Shown here piece after piece: positions 16,146 to 27,803 of a DNA stretch of 64,000 nt. The DNA lies in NCBI RefSeq assembly GCF_001877785.1, contig NZ_MINN01000074.1:248001-312000 (forward strand). The letters run 5' to 3'. The position numbers and the translations under genes were made by a program. Under the pieces are notes generated by a model that saw nothing but the letters and a program-made list of their open reading frames with translations, was not told where the DNA came from and searched no databases. How positions within the stretch are numbered: position 1 is the first letter of the stretch; the number at the start of each line of letters is the position of its first letter. The stretch comes from Rossellomorea aquimaris. GTDB taxonomy: Bacteria; Bacillota; Bacilli; Bacillales; Bacillaceae_B.

Positions 16146-17164
16146 GAAGTGAACGATATTCCAGACAAATGTTATTTCCTCCTATTGGAGATAGCGGGCA
16201 GTTGAGCATTTCCTCCAAGAATGTGCTGGTTATAGGTGCCGGGGCACTTGGCACCGGTTGTGCAGAAGCGCTGGTCCGTGCAGGCGTCGGCAAAATCACG
16301 ATCGCCGACCGTGATTTTGTGGAATGGAGCAATCTTCAAAGGCAGCAGCTCTACACGGAGAAGGATGCAGCGGACAGGATGCCAAAAGCCGCGGCTGCAA
16401 GGGAACATCTAATGAAGGTCAACTCAGACGCCGAAGTCGATGCGCATATCATGGATGTGGGTCCCAATGACTTACAGAGACTTACGAAAGATGCAGATCT
16501 TATCATTGATGCTACCGACAATTTCGATACCAGGCTGATGATCAACGATATCTCCTTTCAGAAGAAGATTCCCTGGATTTACGGGGGATGTGCAGGCAGT
16601 TACGGGATTACCTGTACATTCCTGCCTGGAAGGACACTCTGTCTCAATTGCCTTATGGAAGATATACCATCATCGAGTATGACGTGTGACACTACAGGTA
16701 TTATTTCTCCTGCAGTGTCGCTGGTTGTATCCCTTCAAGTCGCCGAGGCATTGAAGATTTTGACTGGTAATGTAAGTTCGGTACGCAATACTCTTATTTC
16801 ATTTGATTTGTGGAAAAATGAGTACAGCTGCTTAGATGTTCAAAGATTGAAGAAACAGGACTGTCCCACTTGCGGTGCAGAACCCAGATATCCTTACCTC
16901 CAATACGATAACCAGTTGAAAACAGCGGTTTTATGCGGGAGGGATGCCGTGCAGATCCGTCCTCCCAAGTTGGTGGATGTTGATCTTGAGCACATGGCAT
17001 CACAGCTGCAAAGGCATATGGACCGTGTAGACAGGAATCAATATCTTCTTGCCTGTCAAACTGGAAAGCACCGTATTGTCCTGTTCAGGGACGGCAGGAC
17101 TCTCATCCACGGGACGCAGGATATAATCGAGGCAAAGTCGCTCTATCACCGATACTTAAACTGA
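16142..17164 (+). CDS. thiF: ThiS adenylyltransferase ThiF
   Basis: 340 residues of the E1/MoeB/ThiF family. It has the nucleotide-binding [36 protein letters not shown] and two zinc CxxC pairs (CLNC, CPTC). It adenylates the ThiS C-terminus. The C-terminal 70 residues look like the rhodanese-less tail of Bacillus ThiF/MoeB. Starts at GTG overlapping thiG (GTGA). It is the last gene of the operon; thiD, next in B. subtilis, is missing here. Confidence 0.92.
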   Translation: MRSERYSRQMLFPPIGDSGQLSISSKNVLVIGAGALGTGCAEALVRAGVGKITIADRDFVEWSNLQRQQLYTEKDAADRMPKAAAAREHLMKVNSDAEVDAHIMDVGPNDLQRLTKDADLIIDATDNFDTRLMINDISFQKKIPWIYGGCAGSYGITCTFLPGRTLCLNCLMEDIPSSSMTCDTTGIISPAVSLVVSLQVAEALKILTGNVSSVRNTLISFDLWKNEYSCLDVQRLKKQDCPTCGAEPRYPYLQYDNQLKTAVLCGRDAVQIRPPKLVDVDLEHMASQLQRHMDRVDRNQYLLACQTGKHRIVLFRDGRTLIHGTQDIIEAKSLYHRYLN

Positions 17165-17171
17165 ATTGATG

Positions 17172-17214
17172 AAGGCCCGTCCCCCCTTGTCAAAGAGGGA
17201 CGGGCCTTCATCAT
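17172..17214 (+). terminator. Rho-independent terminator of thiamine operon
   Basis: AAGGCCCGTCCC / GGGACGGGCCTT, a 12-base GC-rich stem, followed by a T-rich tail. It ends a transcript of about 7.4 kb. Confidence 0.85.
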
Positions 17215-17292
17215 ATCTTTTTCGAACGTATCATAAACTGTAATAAGCCTTTGGGCAGCAAGGTTTAACATCATGGAAAAGGAGGTTTTATC

Positions 17293-18675
17293 ATGGATGT
17301 GTGGATCGTATTGTTGAATCTTCTGATGTTTATTGTTCTTATTGGTGTTTTATTCTATTTACAAAAAAAGAAGGTTTCATTTTCGAAGAGGGTCTTTACA
17401 GCCCTCGGTCTGGGAATTGTATTCGGCTTTGCCCTGCAGTGGTTATATGATCCGGCTGATGAAAATTTAACTCAGTCGATCGATTGGTACAATATTGTCG
17501 GCAGCGGCTATATCAAACTTCTGCAAATGATCGTCATGCCGCTAGTATTTGTTTCAATCATTTCCGCTTTTACAAAATTGAAACAATCGCATAACCTCGG
17601 CAGGATTTCCGTATTGATACTTGGTCTTCTCGTTGGGACCACTGCCGTGGCAGCAGCTGTTGGTATTGCAACCACCGCTGCATTTGATCTTGAAGCCATT
17701 CAAATCGAACAGGGTGATGCGGAGGCGGCCAGAGGGGTACAACTGGAGGAACGTGCAGCTGCCATGGAAGGTCAGGGTTATCCACAGAAAATCCTCGAAC
17801 TCCTTCCAGCGAATCCATTCTATGACTTCACCGGCCAGCGTGCAACATCCACGATTGCCATCGTCATTTTTGCCGCCTTCATAGGGATTGCCTATTTGGG
17901 GATACAGAGGAAAGAACCGGATGCCGCAGCCAGCTTCAAAAAAATCGTAGATTCCATTTATGCGGTTGTTATGAGAGTAGTAACCTTGGTGCTGCGTCTG
18001 ACTCCATACGGTGTCCTGGCCATTATGGCGAAGACTGTCGCCCTGAGTGACTTCGATGCTATAGCTAAGCTGGGTGAATTTGTGGTTGCCTCTTATATTG
18101 CCCTTCTCGTTATGTTCGCCATTCATTTGCTCATGTTGACGCTTTCGGGTCTGAACCCGCTGACGTATGTCAAAAAAGTATTGCCTGTTCTTACTTTTGC
18201 ATTCACATCCAGATCCAGTGCGGGGACGCTGCCTTTGAATATCCATACCCAGACGAAGAAGCTGGGTGTTTCTGAAGGAATCGCCAATTTCTCCGGTTCG
18301 TTCGGTCTGTCGATCGGTCAAAACGGGTGTGCCGGTGTATATCCTGCCATGCTTGCCGTCATGATTGCTCCTACTGTAGGAATTGATCCATTGACCCCTT
18401 CTTTCATATTGACGCTTATCATAATCGTTGCCATTTCCTCATTCGGGGTAGCCGGAGTCGGAGGCGGAGCCACTTTTGCCGCCATTCTCGTGCTGTCAGC
18501 GATGGATCTTCCAATTGCTCTCGCAGGTCTTCTGATCTCCATCGAACCGCTGATTGATATGGGCAGGACTGCCGTAAATGTCAGCGGAGCGATGACTGCA
18601 GGGGTCATTACAAGCAAAGCTACTGGTGAATTGGATACAGGGTTATATCAAAATGCTGATATTGCTGAAGAATAA
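17293..18675 (+). CDS. tcyP: L-cystine:proton/sodium symporter TcyP
   Basis: 460 residues of the dicarboxylate/amino acid:cation symporter (DAACS) family, the length of B. subtilis TcyP (about 463). Eight or more membrane segments; signature features include YIKLLQMIVMPLVFVSII, the SSAGTLPLNI hairpin serine region and VSGAMTAGVI near the C-terminus. It imports cystine as a sulfur source. ATG after AAAAGGAGG. Monocistronic, between two terminators; no S-box or cysteine-responsive leader was seen. Confidence 0.92.
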   Translation: MDVWIVLLNLLMFIVLIGVLFYLQKKKVSFSKRVFTALGLGIVFGFALQWLYDPADENLTQSIDWYNIVGSGYIKLLQMIVMPLVFVSIISAFTKLKQSHNLGRISVLILGLLVGTTAVAAAVGIATTAAFDLEAIQIEQGDAEAARGVQLEERAAAMEGQGYPQKILELLPANPFYDFTGQRATSTIAIVIFAAFIGIAYLGIQRKEPDAAASFKKIVDSIYAVVMRVVTLVLRLTPYGVLAIMAKTVALSDFDAIAKLGEFVVASYIALLVMFAIHLLMLTLSGLNPLTYVKKVLPVLTFAFTSRSSAGTLPLNIHTQTKKLGVSEGIANFSGSFGLSIGQNGCAGVYPAMLAVMIAPTVGIDPLTPSFILTLIIIVAISSFGVAGVGGGATFAAILVLSAMDLPIALAGLLISIEPLIDMGRTAVNVSGAMTAGVITSKATGELDTGLYQNADIAEE

Positions 18676-18713
18676 TTTGCAGGGGGATCTAATTAAATAT
18701 TGAGATGAATCCT

Positions 18714-18747
18714 GGGAATGCTACATTGTGTATGCATTCCCTTTTTT
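18714..18747 (+). terminator. Rho-independent terminator
   Basis: GGGAATGC / GCATTCCC stem with a six-T run after tcyP. Confidence 0.8.
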
Positions 18748-18799
18748 AACGTAGTTTTCAGTCACTAGTGATTGAATCATAAGTTTGGAGGTATTCATC

Positions 18800-19930
18800 T
18801 TGTCAGTACAAACAATCTCAGTAAAAGAAATCGCAAAAAAAGTCATGCGCAATGAAAAAGCATTCATACTTGATGTCCGGAAAACGGGGGATTTTGATGA
18901 TTGGAAAGTGGAGGGGAAAACAATCGAGGTCTTCAATACACCTTTTAGCGAGTTAACGGATGGGATTGATCCCATCGTCGAACACCTGCCAAAAGATGAG
19001 CCGATATATGTCATTTGTTCAAAGGGAAATTCCTCGAAGAAAGCCGCCGAGAAGATTGCCGAATATGGATATGATCAAGTGTATTCAATTGAAGGAGGCA
19101 TGCAGGCCTGGAGTGAACATTTAGAGCCTGTGAAAATCGGTGAACTTAATGGAGGAGGCTCAATTTATCAATTTGTCAGAATAGGAAAAGGCTGCCTCTC
19201 CTATTTTATCGAATCAAATGGAGAAGCGGCAGTAGTCGATGCAACCAGGATGACTCAGGTCTTCGAAAACTTTGCACAGGAAAAAGGGGTTAAGATAAAA
19301 GCCCTGATTGATACCCATCTTCATGCAGATCATATATCAGGAGGCAGGAAGCTGGCTGAGACAGCGGGAGCCCAGTATTATCTTCCTCCAAAGGATGCCG
19401 GTGAGGTGACGTTCGAGTTCACGGCTCTCGAAGAAGGGAAAGACATTGGGATTGGGGATTCCGTTATTACCATACATCCTGTGTATTCACCCGGCCACAC
19501 GATCGGCAGCACCTCTTTGATCATCGATGAAGCTTATTTACTGACGGGTGACATTTTGTTCATCGGTTCAATCGGAAGGCCGGATCTCGCCGGAAAAGCA
19601 GGAGACTGGGCAGATCACCTCCGGGACACTTTGTATGAAAAGTATGCGTCACTGGATAAAAATTTGATCGTGCTCCCTGCCCATTTCATGACGGTCAATG
19701 AATTGAACGGAGATGGCAGTGCAGCGGAGAAGCTCGAAGTACTGTACAAAGAGAATCATGGTTTGAACATTGAAGATGAAGAGGAGTTCAGGAAAGCGGT
19801 CAGTGAAAATCTTCCGCCTCAGCCGAATGCTTACCAGGAAATCAGGGAAACCAATATGGGGAAGATCGCTCCGGAAGACGAAAAGCAACGGGAAATGGAG
19901 ATCGGGCCGAATCGGTGTGCGATCAAATAA
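18800..19930 (+). CDS. Rhodanese/metallo-beta-lactamase fusion (persulfide dioxygenase-like)
   Basis: 376 residues from TTG at 18800 behind TTGGAGGT. The N-terminal rhodanese domain carries Cys73 in VICSKGNSS. It is followed by a metallo-beta-lactamase domain with the ETHE1-like metal motif [19 protein letters not shown] and [15 protein letters not shown]. This MBL/rhodanese combination occurs in B. subtilis YrkH and staphylococcal CstB, which oxidise low-molecular-weight persulfides; the domain order here (rhodanese first) differs from CstB as I recall it. It probably works with the rhodanese/DsrE cluster at 1.8-3.4 kb, although it has no similar operator upstream. Confidence 0.87.
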   Translation: MSVQTISVKEIAKKVMRNEKAFILDVRKTGDFDDWKVEGKTIEVFNTPFSELTDGIDPIVEHLPKDEPIYVICSKGNSSKKAAEKIAEYGYDQVYSIEGGMQAWSEHLEPVKIGELNGGGSIYQFVRIGKGCLSYFIESNGEAAVVDATRMTQVFENFAQEKGVKIKALIDTHLHADHISGGRKLAETAGAQYYLPPKDAGEVTFEFTALEEGKDIGIGDSVITIHPVYSPGHTIGSTSLIIDEAYLLTGDILFIGSIGRPDLAGKAGDWADHLRDTLYEKYASLDKNLIVLPAHFMTVNELNGDGSAAEKLEVLYKENHGLNIEDEEEFRKAVSENLPPQPNAYQEIRETNMGKIAPEDEKQREMEIGPNRCAIK

Positions 19931-19986
19931 TCATATCAAAACACGAACGAAAATAAAAAAATAATAAACAATGTTTGTTATTTGGC

Positions 19987-20015
19987 TTTACAACTTATTT
20001 GATTACCTTTATACT
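19987..20015 (+). promoter_or_regulatory. Promoter of xpt-pbuX
   Basis: TTTACA at 19987-19992, 17-base spacer, TATACT at 20010-20015, about 20 bases before the guanine aptamer. Confidence 0.6.
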
Positions 20016-20030
20016 AACGATAATCAAATA

Positions 20031-22135
<2,105 letters not shown>

Positions 22136-22142
22136 ATAGGTA

Positions 22143-22180
22143 ACCCGGGGCATGGGTAATCATGCTCCGGGTTTTTTTGT
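22143..22180 (+). terminator. Rho-independent terminator
   Basis: AACCCGGGGCATG / CATGCTCCGGGTT stem and a T7 run. Confidence 0.88.
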
Positions 22181-22250
22181 GTGCTAGGAAAAAAGGTGTT
22201 TCCTCCTGGTGTAAATTCTAGGAATATATTCCTTTTTGATTGAAATGTTA

Positions 22251-22279
22251 TTGAAATATTCTGAAATTATATCTATAAT
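22251..22279 (+). promoter_or_regulatory. dpp promoter with CodY box
   Basis: TTGAAA at 22251-22256 and TATAAT at 22274-22279 with a 17-base spacer. A CodY-like site (AATATTCTGAAATTA, 22255-22269) lies over the -35 and spacer and matches 12 of 15 positions of AATTTTCWGAAAATT. CodY represses dpp in B. subtilis, so repression in rich medium is expected. Confidence 0.72.
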
Positions 22280-22320
22280 ATTAAGAAAATTTAAACATTT
22301 TTTCCTATGAAGGAGGTGAT

Positions 22321-23151
22321 ATGAATATGAATATCTACATGTCGGTGGATATGGAAGGAATAACAGGGCTGGTGGATCACACACATGTTGACTCAGCCAG
22401 ACACAATTACGAACGCGGAAGAGCCATCATGACAGAAGAAGCCAATGCTGTCATTCATGCCGCTTTTGACAGCGGATGCAGTGAGGTGTTAGTCAATGAC
22501 AGCCATTCTCAAATGAACAATCTGTTAATTGAAAAGCTGCACCCTGAAGCGAAGTTGATATCCGGAGGAGTAAAGCCATATTCGATGGTACAAGGGCTGG
22601 ATGAAACGTTCCAAGGTGCTTTTTTTATTGGTTATCATGCAAGGGCATCGATGAAGGGGGTCATGTCCCACTCGATGATTTTCGGTGTGAGGCATATGTA
22701 CATAAACGATAAAGCTGTCGGAGAAATGGGTTTCAATGCTTATGTTGCCGGGTACTTCGGTGTCCCTGTCCTGCTGGTTGCCGGTGATGATCAGGCCGCA
22801 CTGGAAGCAGAGGAACTCATACCAAATGTGACAACTGCCGTTGTGAAGGAAACAATCTCCCGCTCAGTGGCAAAGAGTCTTACACCGGCAAAATCTCAGG
22901 AGCTGTTAAAGAAAAAAACGGAACAAGCATTGCAAAATCGTCAAAATGTCAAACCGCTCATCCCGCCTGATCACCCTGAACTCAAAATTGAATTTGCCAA
23001 CTATGGACAGGCAGAATGGGCAAGTATGATGCCCGGAACCGTTCACGACCCGGGCACGACGACCGTCCGCTTTAAGGCAAAGGACATCTTGGAAGCCTAC
23101 CGGGCGATGGTGGTCATGACCGAACTGGCAATGAAAACGACATTCTGTTAG
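22321..23151 (+). CDS. dppA: D-aminopeptidase DppA
   Basis: 276 residues, zinc-dependent M55 family. N-terminal MSVDMEGITGLVDHTHVD and internal VNDSHSQMNNL, FFIGYHARA and GEMGFNAYVAG carry the metal and active-site residues. It releases D-amino acids from peptides such as D-Ala-D-Ala. Two ATGs compete: 22321 leaves four bases after GGAGG, and 22327 leaves ten; I keep the first. First gene of the dpp-ykf operon. Confidence 0.93.
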   Translation: MNMNIYMSVDMEGITGLVDHTHVDSARHNYERGRAIMTEEANAVIHAAFDSGCSEVLVNDSHSQMNNLLIEKLHPEAKLISGGVKPYSMVQGLDETFQGAFFIGYHARASMKGVMSHSMIFGVRHMYINDKAVGEMGFNAYVAGYFGVPVLLVAGDDQAALEAEELIPNVTTAVVKETISRSVAKSLTPAKSQELLKKKTEQALQNRQNVKPLIPPDHPELKIEFANYGQAEWASMMPGTVHDPGTTTVRFKAKDILEAYRAMVVMTELAMKTTFC

Positions 23152-23166
23152 AAAGTGTGAAAATTA

Positions 23167-24099
23167 ATGGGTACATACTTGGTTAAACGGCTTATTGCCA
23201 TGGTCATTACATTGTGGCTGATTGTCACACTTACCTTTTTCCTGATGCATGCCATTCCTGGTTCCCCTTTCAATGAAGAAAGAAATACCAGTGAAATGGT
23301 ACAGAAAAACCTGGAAGCGCACTATCATCTTGACGAACCTTTACTGATTCAATACGCACTTTATCTAAAATCACTTGTTACATTGGATTTCGGCCCCTCG
23401 ATCACCCAGCCTTCACAAACCGTGAACGATATGCTGGGCAGGGGGTTCCCGATCTCTTTTGAACTGGGTATGATCACGCTTGTGATAGCGGTACTGTCAG
23501 GGATCATCCTCGGTATACTGGCCGCACTCCGTCACAACCGTATGATTGATTATATGGCCATGACATTTGCGGTACTTGGTATTTCGATCCCGAACTTCGT
23601 CATGGCGACAATGCTGATCCAGCAGGTGGCTGTTAACTGGGAGATACTCCCGGTTGCCACATGGACCAGCTGGAAACATATGATCCTGCCAACCCTCGCA
23701 CTTGCAACCGGTCCGATGGCGATCATCGCCCGTCTGACCCGTTCGAGCATGCTTGAAGTCTTGACACAGGACTATATCCGGACTGCAAGAGCAAAAGGAT
23801 TGTCACCATTTAAAATCGTCGTCAAGCATGCACTGCGCAATGCACTGCTTCCTGTTGTCACCGTCCTCGGTACACTGGCTGCCGGCATTCTGACAGGTAC
23901 CTTCGTCATCGAACAGATCTTCGCGATACCCGGGATGGGCAAATATTTCGTAGAGAGCATCAATCAGCGTGATTACCCTGTCATCATGGGTACCACCGTA
24001 TTCTATAGTGCATTCCTGATTGCCATGCTCTTCCTGGTCGATCTTGCATACGGCTTTTTGGATCCGCGCATCAAGCTGCATAAGAAGGAGGCGAAATAA
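23167..24099 (+). CDS. dppB: Dipeptide ABC transporter permease DppB
   Basis: 310 residues, six membrane helices. The N-terminal YLVKRLIAMVITLWLIVTL and the cytoplasmic coupling EAA loop (DYIRTARAKGLSPFKIVVKHALRNALLPV) mark an OppB/DppB permease. It forms the channel with DppC. It starts 15 bases after dppA and overlaps dppC by one base. Confidence 0.94.
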   Translation: MGTYLVKRLIAMVITLWLIVTLTFFLMHAIPGSPFNEERNTSEMVQKNLEAHYHLDEPLLIQYALYLKSLVTLDFGPSITQPSQTVNDMLGRGFPISFELGMITLVIAVLSGIILGILAALRHNRMIDYMAMTFAVLGISIPNFVMATMLIQQVAVNWEILPVATWTSWKHMILPTLALATGPMAIIARLTRSSMLEVLTQDYIRTARAKGLSPFKIVVKHALRNALLPVVTVLGTLAAGILTGTFVIEQIFAIPGMGKYFVESINQRDYPVIMGTTVFYSAFLIAMLFLVDLAYGFLDPRIKLHKKEAK

Positions 24100-25052
24100 T
24101 GGGTGCTCCTCAACAACAAGGTACCAATTTATCGGATGAATCATTGGACAAATGGTTCATCCCAAAAGAAAAAAATAAGGGGGAAGCGGAAGCCGTTGTA
24201 CGTCCCAGCCTTTCCTACTGGCAGGATGCCTGGCACAGGCTCCTTAAGAATAAACTTGCGATGCTCGGTTTCGTGTTCTTGACCCTATTGATTACAATGG
24301 CCGTCATCGGACCCATCATCTCACCCCATGACGTCACAAAGCAGACGCTTGCGAGCCAGAACCTGCCGCCTTCCGGGGATCATTGGTTCGGGACGGATGA
24401 TCTGGGACGGGATGTATTCACCCGGACCTGGTATGGGGCCCGTATCTCTTTATTTGTAGGTTTCATGGCCGCTTTGATCGACTTTGTCATCGGAATCATT
24501 TACGGGGGCATCTCCGGATACAAAGGCGGGAAGACGGATAACGTGATGATGAGAATAGTTGAAATCCTTTACGGACTCCCGTACCTGCTTGTCGTTATCT
24601 TATTGATGGTCGTCATGGGACCGGGGCTGTCCACCATCATCGTGGCTTTGACGGTCACCGGATGGATCGGAATGGCCAGGATCGTCAGGGGACAGGTGCT
24701 CCAAATCAAGAACTACGAGTTCATCCTGGCATCGAAAACGTTCGGCACTAAAACGGCAAGGATCATCCGCAAGAACCTGCTGCCCAACACAATGGGACCG
24801 ATCATCGTACAGATGACCCTGACGGTGCCGAGCGCCATTTTCGCTGAAGCATTCCTAAGCTTTCTCGGCCTGGGCATCCAGGCGCCGTATGCAAGCTGGG
24901 GCGTCATGGCAAATGACGGATTATCTACGATTCTATCAGGCTACTGGTGGCGATTGTTCTTTCCGGCATTGTTCATATCCTTGACGATGTTTTCATTCAA
25001 TGTGCTGGGTGACGGGCTTCAGGATGCACTCGATCCAAAGCTGAGGAGGTAA
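24099..25052 (+). CDS. dppC: Dipeptide ABC transporter permease DppC
   Basis: 317 residues with an extended polar N-terminus before the first helix (KNKLAMLGFVFLTLLITMAVIGP). The DppC hallmarks GTDDLGRDVFTRTWYGARISL and EAA loop (YEFILASKTFGTKTARIIRKNLLPN) are present. Partner of DppB. ATG overlaps the dppB stop (TAATG). Confidence 0.94.
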   Translation: MGAPQQQGTNLSDESLDKWFIPKEKNKGEAEAVVRPSLSYWQDAWHRLLKNKLAMLGFVFLTLLITMAVIGPIISPHDVTKQTLASQNLPPSGDHWFGTDDLGRDVFTRTWYGARISLFVGFMAALIDFVIGIIYGGISGYKGGKTDNVMMRIVEILYGLPYLLVVILLMVVMGPGLSTIIVALTVTGWIGMARIVRGQVLQIKNYEFILASKTFGTKTARIIRKNLLPNTMGPIIVQMTLTVPSAIFAEAFLSFLGLGIQAPYASWGVMANDGLSTILSGYWWRLFFPALFISLTMFSFNVLGDGLQDALDPKLRR

Positions 25053-25058
25053 ACAACG

Positions 25059-26072
25059 ATGAAAAACAGAGTATTGGCCGTTCAAGACCTTCATGTATCA
25101 TTCACTACTTATGGAGGGGAGGTCAAAGCGGTCCGCGGCGTGAACTTTCATTTAAATAAAGGAGAAACGCTTGCCATCGTCGGTGAATCCGGGTGCGGGA
25201 AAAGCGTAACGTCCCAAAGCATCATGAGACTGATCCCGGATCCACCGGGGAGGATAACAAACGGATCGATCGAATTTAATGGGCAGGATTTACTCCACCT
25301 GTCGGAAAAGGAAATGAGAAGTGTCAGAGGTAAAGATATCTCGATGATCTTTCAGGATCCGATGACGGCCCTGAACCCGACACTCACGATAGGTGAGCAA
25401 ATCATGGAAGGGATTATGCAGCATGAGAGCATCTCTAAAAAAGGGGCATCCGAAAAAGCGGTTGACATGCTCAATCTTGTAGGCATCCCTCACCCAGAGG
25501 AACGGCTGAAGCAGTATCCACATCAATTCAGCGGCGGGATGAGGCAGCGGATCGTGATTGCGATGGCCCTCGTATGCCAGCCGGATGTCTTGATAGCCGA
25601 TGAACCGACGACTGCACTCGATGTAACGATTCAAGCGCAGATCCTTGAACTTTTTAAAGAAGTCCAGCGCAAGACAGGTGTCTCCATCATTTTGATCACA
25701 CATGACCTGGGAGTCGTTGCCCAGGTGGCAGACAGGATCGCTGTCATGTATGCCGGGAAAATCGTCGAGGAGGGAACGAGAAGGGAAATCTTCTATCATC
25801 CTCAGCATCCTTATACAAAAGGCCTGTTGAAATCGGTTCCGAGACTCGACCTTGATGGAGCTGAACTTATACCGATAGCGGGTTCACCGCCGGATTTATT
25901 CTCACCGCCGGCAGGTTGTCCATTCGCTGCCCGCTGTGATTATGCGATGGAAGTCTGCGACCGGGTATATCCTGCTAAAACGGAACTTTCAGGTGACCAC
26001 CATGTCGATTGCTGGCTCCAGGATCCACGTGCAAAAGCGATGCTTTCAACTATCAGTTATAACATACGCTGA
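25059..26072 (+). CDS. dppD: Dipeptide ABC transporter ATPase DppD
   Basis: 337 residues. Walker [11 protein letters not shown]-loop [12 protein letters not shown], signature FSGGMRQRI, Walker [13 protein letters not shown], then the oligopeptide-transporter C-terminal domain with a four-Cys cluster ([14 protein letters not shown]...C) that can bind an iron-sulfur cluster. It energises DppBC, probably with the YkfD ATPase encoded later in the operon. Confidence 0.94.
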   Translation: MKNRVLAVQDLHVSFTTYGGEVKAVRGVNFHLNKGETLAIVGESGCGKSVTSQSIMRLIPDPPGRITNGSIEFNGQDLLHLSEKEMRSVRGKDISMIFQDPMTALNPTLTIGEQIMEGIMQHESISKKGASEKAVDMLNLVGIPHPEERLKQYPHQFSGGMRQRIVIAMALVCQPDVLIADEPTTALDVTIQAQILELFKEVQRKTGVSIILITHDLGVVAQVADRIAVMYAGKIVEEGTRREIFYHPQHPYTKGLLKSVPRLDLDGAELIPIAGSPPDLFSPPAGCPFAARCDYAMEVCDRVYPAKTELSGDHHVDCWLQDPRAKAMLSTISYNIR

Positions 26073-26107
26073 TAGAATGATAGTAAAAAACAAAGAGGGG
26101 GAAGAAC

Positions 26108-27730
26108 ATGAGAAAGATATTATCAATTTTTCTGACAGGGCTGCTTTTATTTGTACTGGCAGCCTGTACAGCAACAAAGGATGCAGGCAAAGAATCGGAC
26201 AGCAAGGATGGAAAAGACAGCGGTGAGAAGGTGTTGTATTTGAATAACGGCGCCGAGCCGACTTCATTTGACCCGCCAATCGGATTTGATTCGTACTCCT
26301 GGACTGCCCTGAACAACTTGATGGAAGGACTTACCCGCTTAAATGCCGACCATGAGCCGGAAGGAGCCATGGCAGAGAAATGGGATGTGTCTGAAGATGG
26401 GAAAGTGTACACCTTTCATATCCGTGAAGATGCCAAATGGTCAAACGGGGATGATGTAACCGCCGGAGATTTCGTGTTTGCATGGAAGAGATTACTAGAC
26501 CCTGAAACCGGATCGCCAGCTGCATTCCTCGGCTATTTCATCGAAGGCGGTGAGGCTTTCAATAACGGAGAAGGACCTGCAGACGATGTGAAAGTAAACG
26601 CAGTGGATGATAAGACATTCGAAGTGACGCTCACAAGTCCTCAGGCTTATTTCTTAAGTGTCATCTCGAACCCTGCATTCTTCCCGATCAATGAAAAGGT
26701 TGCAACAGAAAACCCTGAATGGTTCGCAGAAGCGGATACGTTCGTTGCAAACGGGCCGTTCAAGTTGACTGAATGGGAGCATGACAGTCATTTTGTAATG
26801 GAAAAGAATGACCAGTATTGGGATGCCGACTCCGTGAAGCTTGATAAAGTGAACTGGGCAATGGTCAATGATTCCAATACCGATTATCAGTTATATAAAA
26901 CCGGTGAACTTGATACGGCAGACGTACCAGCCGACTTGAGTAAACAACTGTTTGAAGAAGGTAAAGTGAATGTAGAAGATCAGGCAGGAACATATTTCTA
27001 CCGTTTCAACCTGGATAAGGAACCTTTCCAAAATAAAAACATCCGAAAAGCATTCGCGATGGCTGTCGATCAGCAGCAAATGGTTGATTTTGTAACGAAG
27101 AACAAAGAAAAACCTGCGTATGGTTTTGTATCAAGCGGGTTTAAAGATCCATCCGGAAACGACTTCCGTGAAACGAGCGGCGACCTTGTAAAGACCAACG
27201 TCGAAGAAGCAAAAGCACTTCTTGAGAAAGGGATGGAAGAAGAAGGGTACGACAAACTTCCTGAAGTGACACTTACTTACAGTACAAGTGATACTCATCA
27301 GAAAATCGCTGAGGCACTTCAGCAAATGTTCAAGGAAAACCTGGATGTCGATGTGAAACTGGCGAATATGGAATGGAATGTGTTTCAAGATGAGCAGAAA
27401 GCAGGGAAGTTCCAATTATCCCGAAGCTCTTTCCTTGCCGATTACGGTGATCCGATCAACTTCCTTGAAAACTTCCAGTCTGGGCATTCGATGAACCGTA
27501 CAGCCTGGAGCAATGAAGAGTATGACAACCTGATCAAACAGGCAAAGAATGAAGCAGACGAAGCAAAACGATTTGAGTTGATGTATAAGGCAGAAAAAAT
27601 CCTAATGGAAGATATGCCGATCATCCCTATTCACTTCTATAATTATGTATACTTGCAAAACGAAGATGTATCAGGGATTGTCCGTCACCCTGTTGGATAC
27701 ATGGAATTAAAATGGGCAGACAAAAAATAA
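26108..27730 (+). CDS. dppE: Dipeptide-binding lipoprotein DppE
   Basis: 540 residues. Lipoprotein signal peptide with lipobox LAAC at residues 17-20, then a family 5 extracellular solute-binding protein (EPTSFDPPIGFDSYSW, YTFHIREDAKWSNGDDVTAGDFVFAWKRLLDP). Anchored outside the membrane, it delivers di/tripeptides, including murein peptides, to DppBCD. ATG after AGAGGGGGAAGA. Confidence 0.94.
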   Translation: MRKILSIFLTGLLLFVLAACTATKDAGKESDSKDGKDSGEKVLYLNNGAEPTSFDPPIGFDSYSWTALNNLMEGLTRLNADHEPEGAMAEKWDVSEDGKVYTFHIREDAKWSNGDDVTAGDFVFAWKRLLDPETGSPAAFLGYFIEGGEAFNNGEGPADDVKVNAVDDKTFEVTLTSPQAYFLSVISNPAFFPINEKVATENPEWFAEADTFVANGPFKLTEWEHDSHFVMEKNDQYWDADSVKLDKVNWAMVNDSNTDYQLYKTGELDTADVPADLSKQLFEEGKVNVEDQAGTYFYRFNLDKEPFQNKNIRKAFAMAVDQQQMVDFVTKNKEKPAYGFVSSGFKDPSGNDFRETSGDLVKTNVEEAKALLEKGMEEEGYDKLPEVTLTYSTSDTHQKIAEALQQMFKENLDVDVKLANMEWNVFQDEQKAGKFQLSRSSFLADYGDPINFLENFQSGHSMNRTAWSNEEYDNLIKQAKNEADEAKRFELMYKAEKILMEDMPIIPIHFYNYVYLQNEDVSGIVRHPVGYMELKWADKK

Positions 27731-27741
27731 GAAGATAAAAA

Positions 27742-27784
27742 AGGAGCGGAGATGACTCTTTTATAGAGTCTCTCCCTCTTTTTC
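27742..27784 (+). terminator. Intra-operon terminator/attenuator
   Basis: GGAGATGACTC pairs with GAGTCTCTCC, followed by CTCTTTTTCT, between dppE and ykfA. It probably lowers ykf expression relative to dpp. Confidence 0.65.
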
Positions 27785-27803
27785 TACTGAAGGAGTGAAA
27801 AAA

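Noticed and set aside
17554..18321. 255-codon open frame antisense to tcyP
   Set aside because: Antisense shadow of a membrane protein gene; polar, Gln/Arg/Gly-rich composition without any motif.
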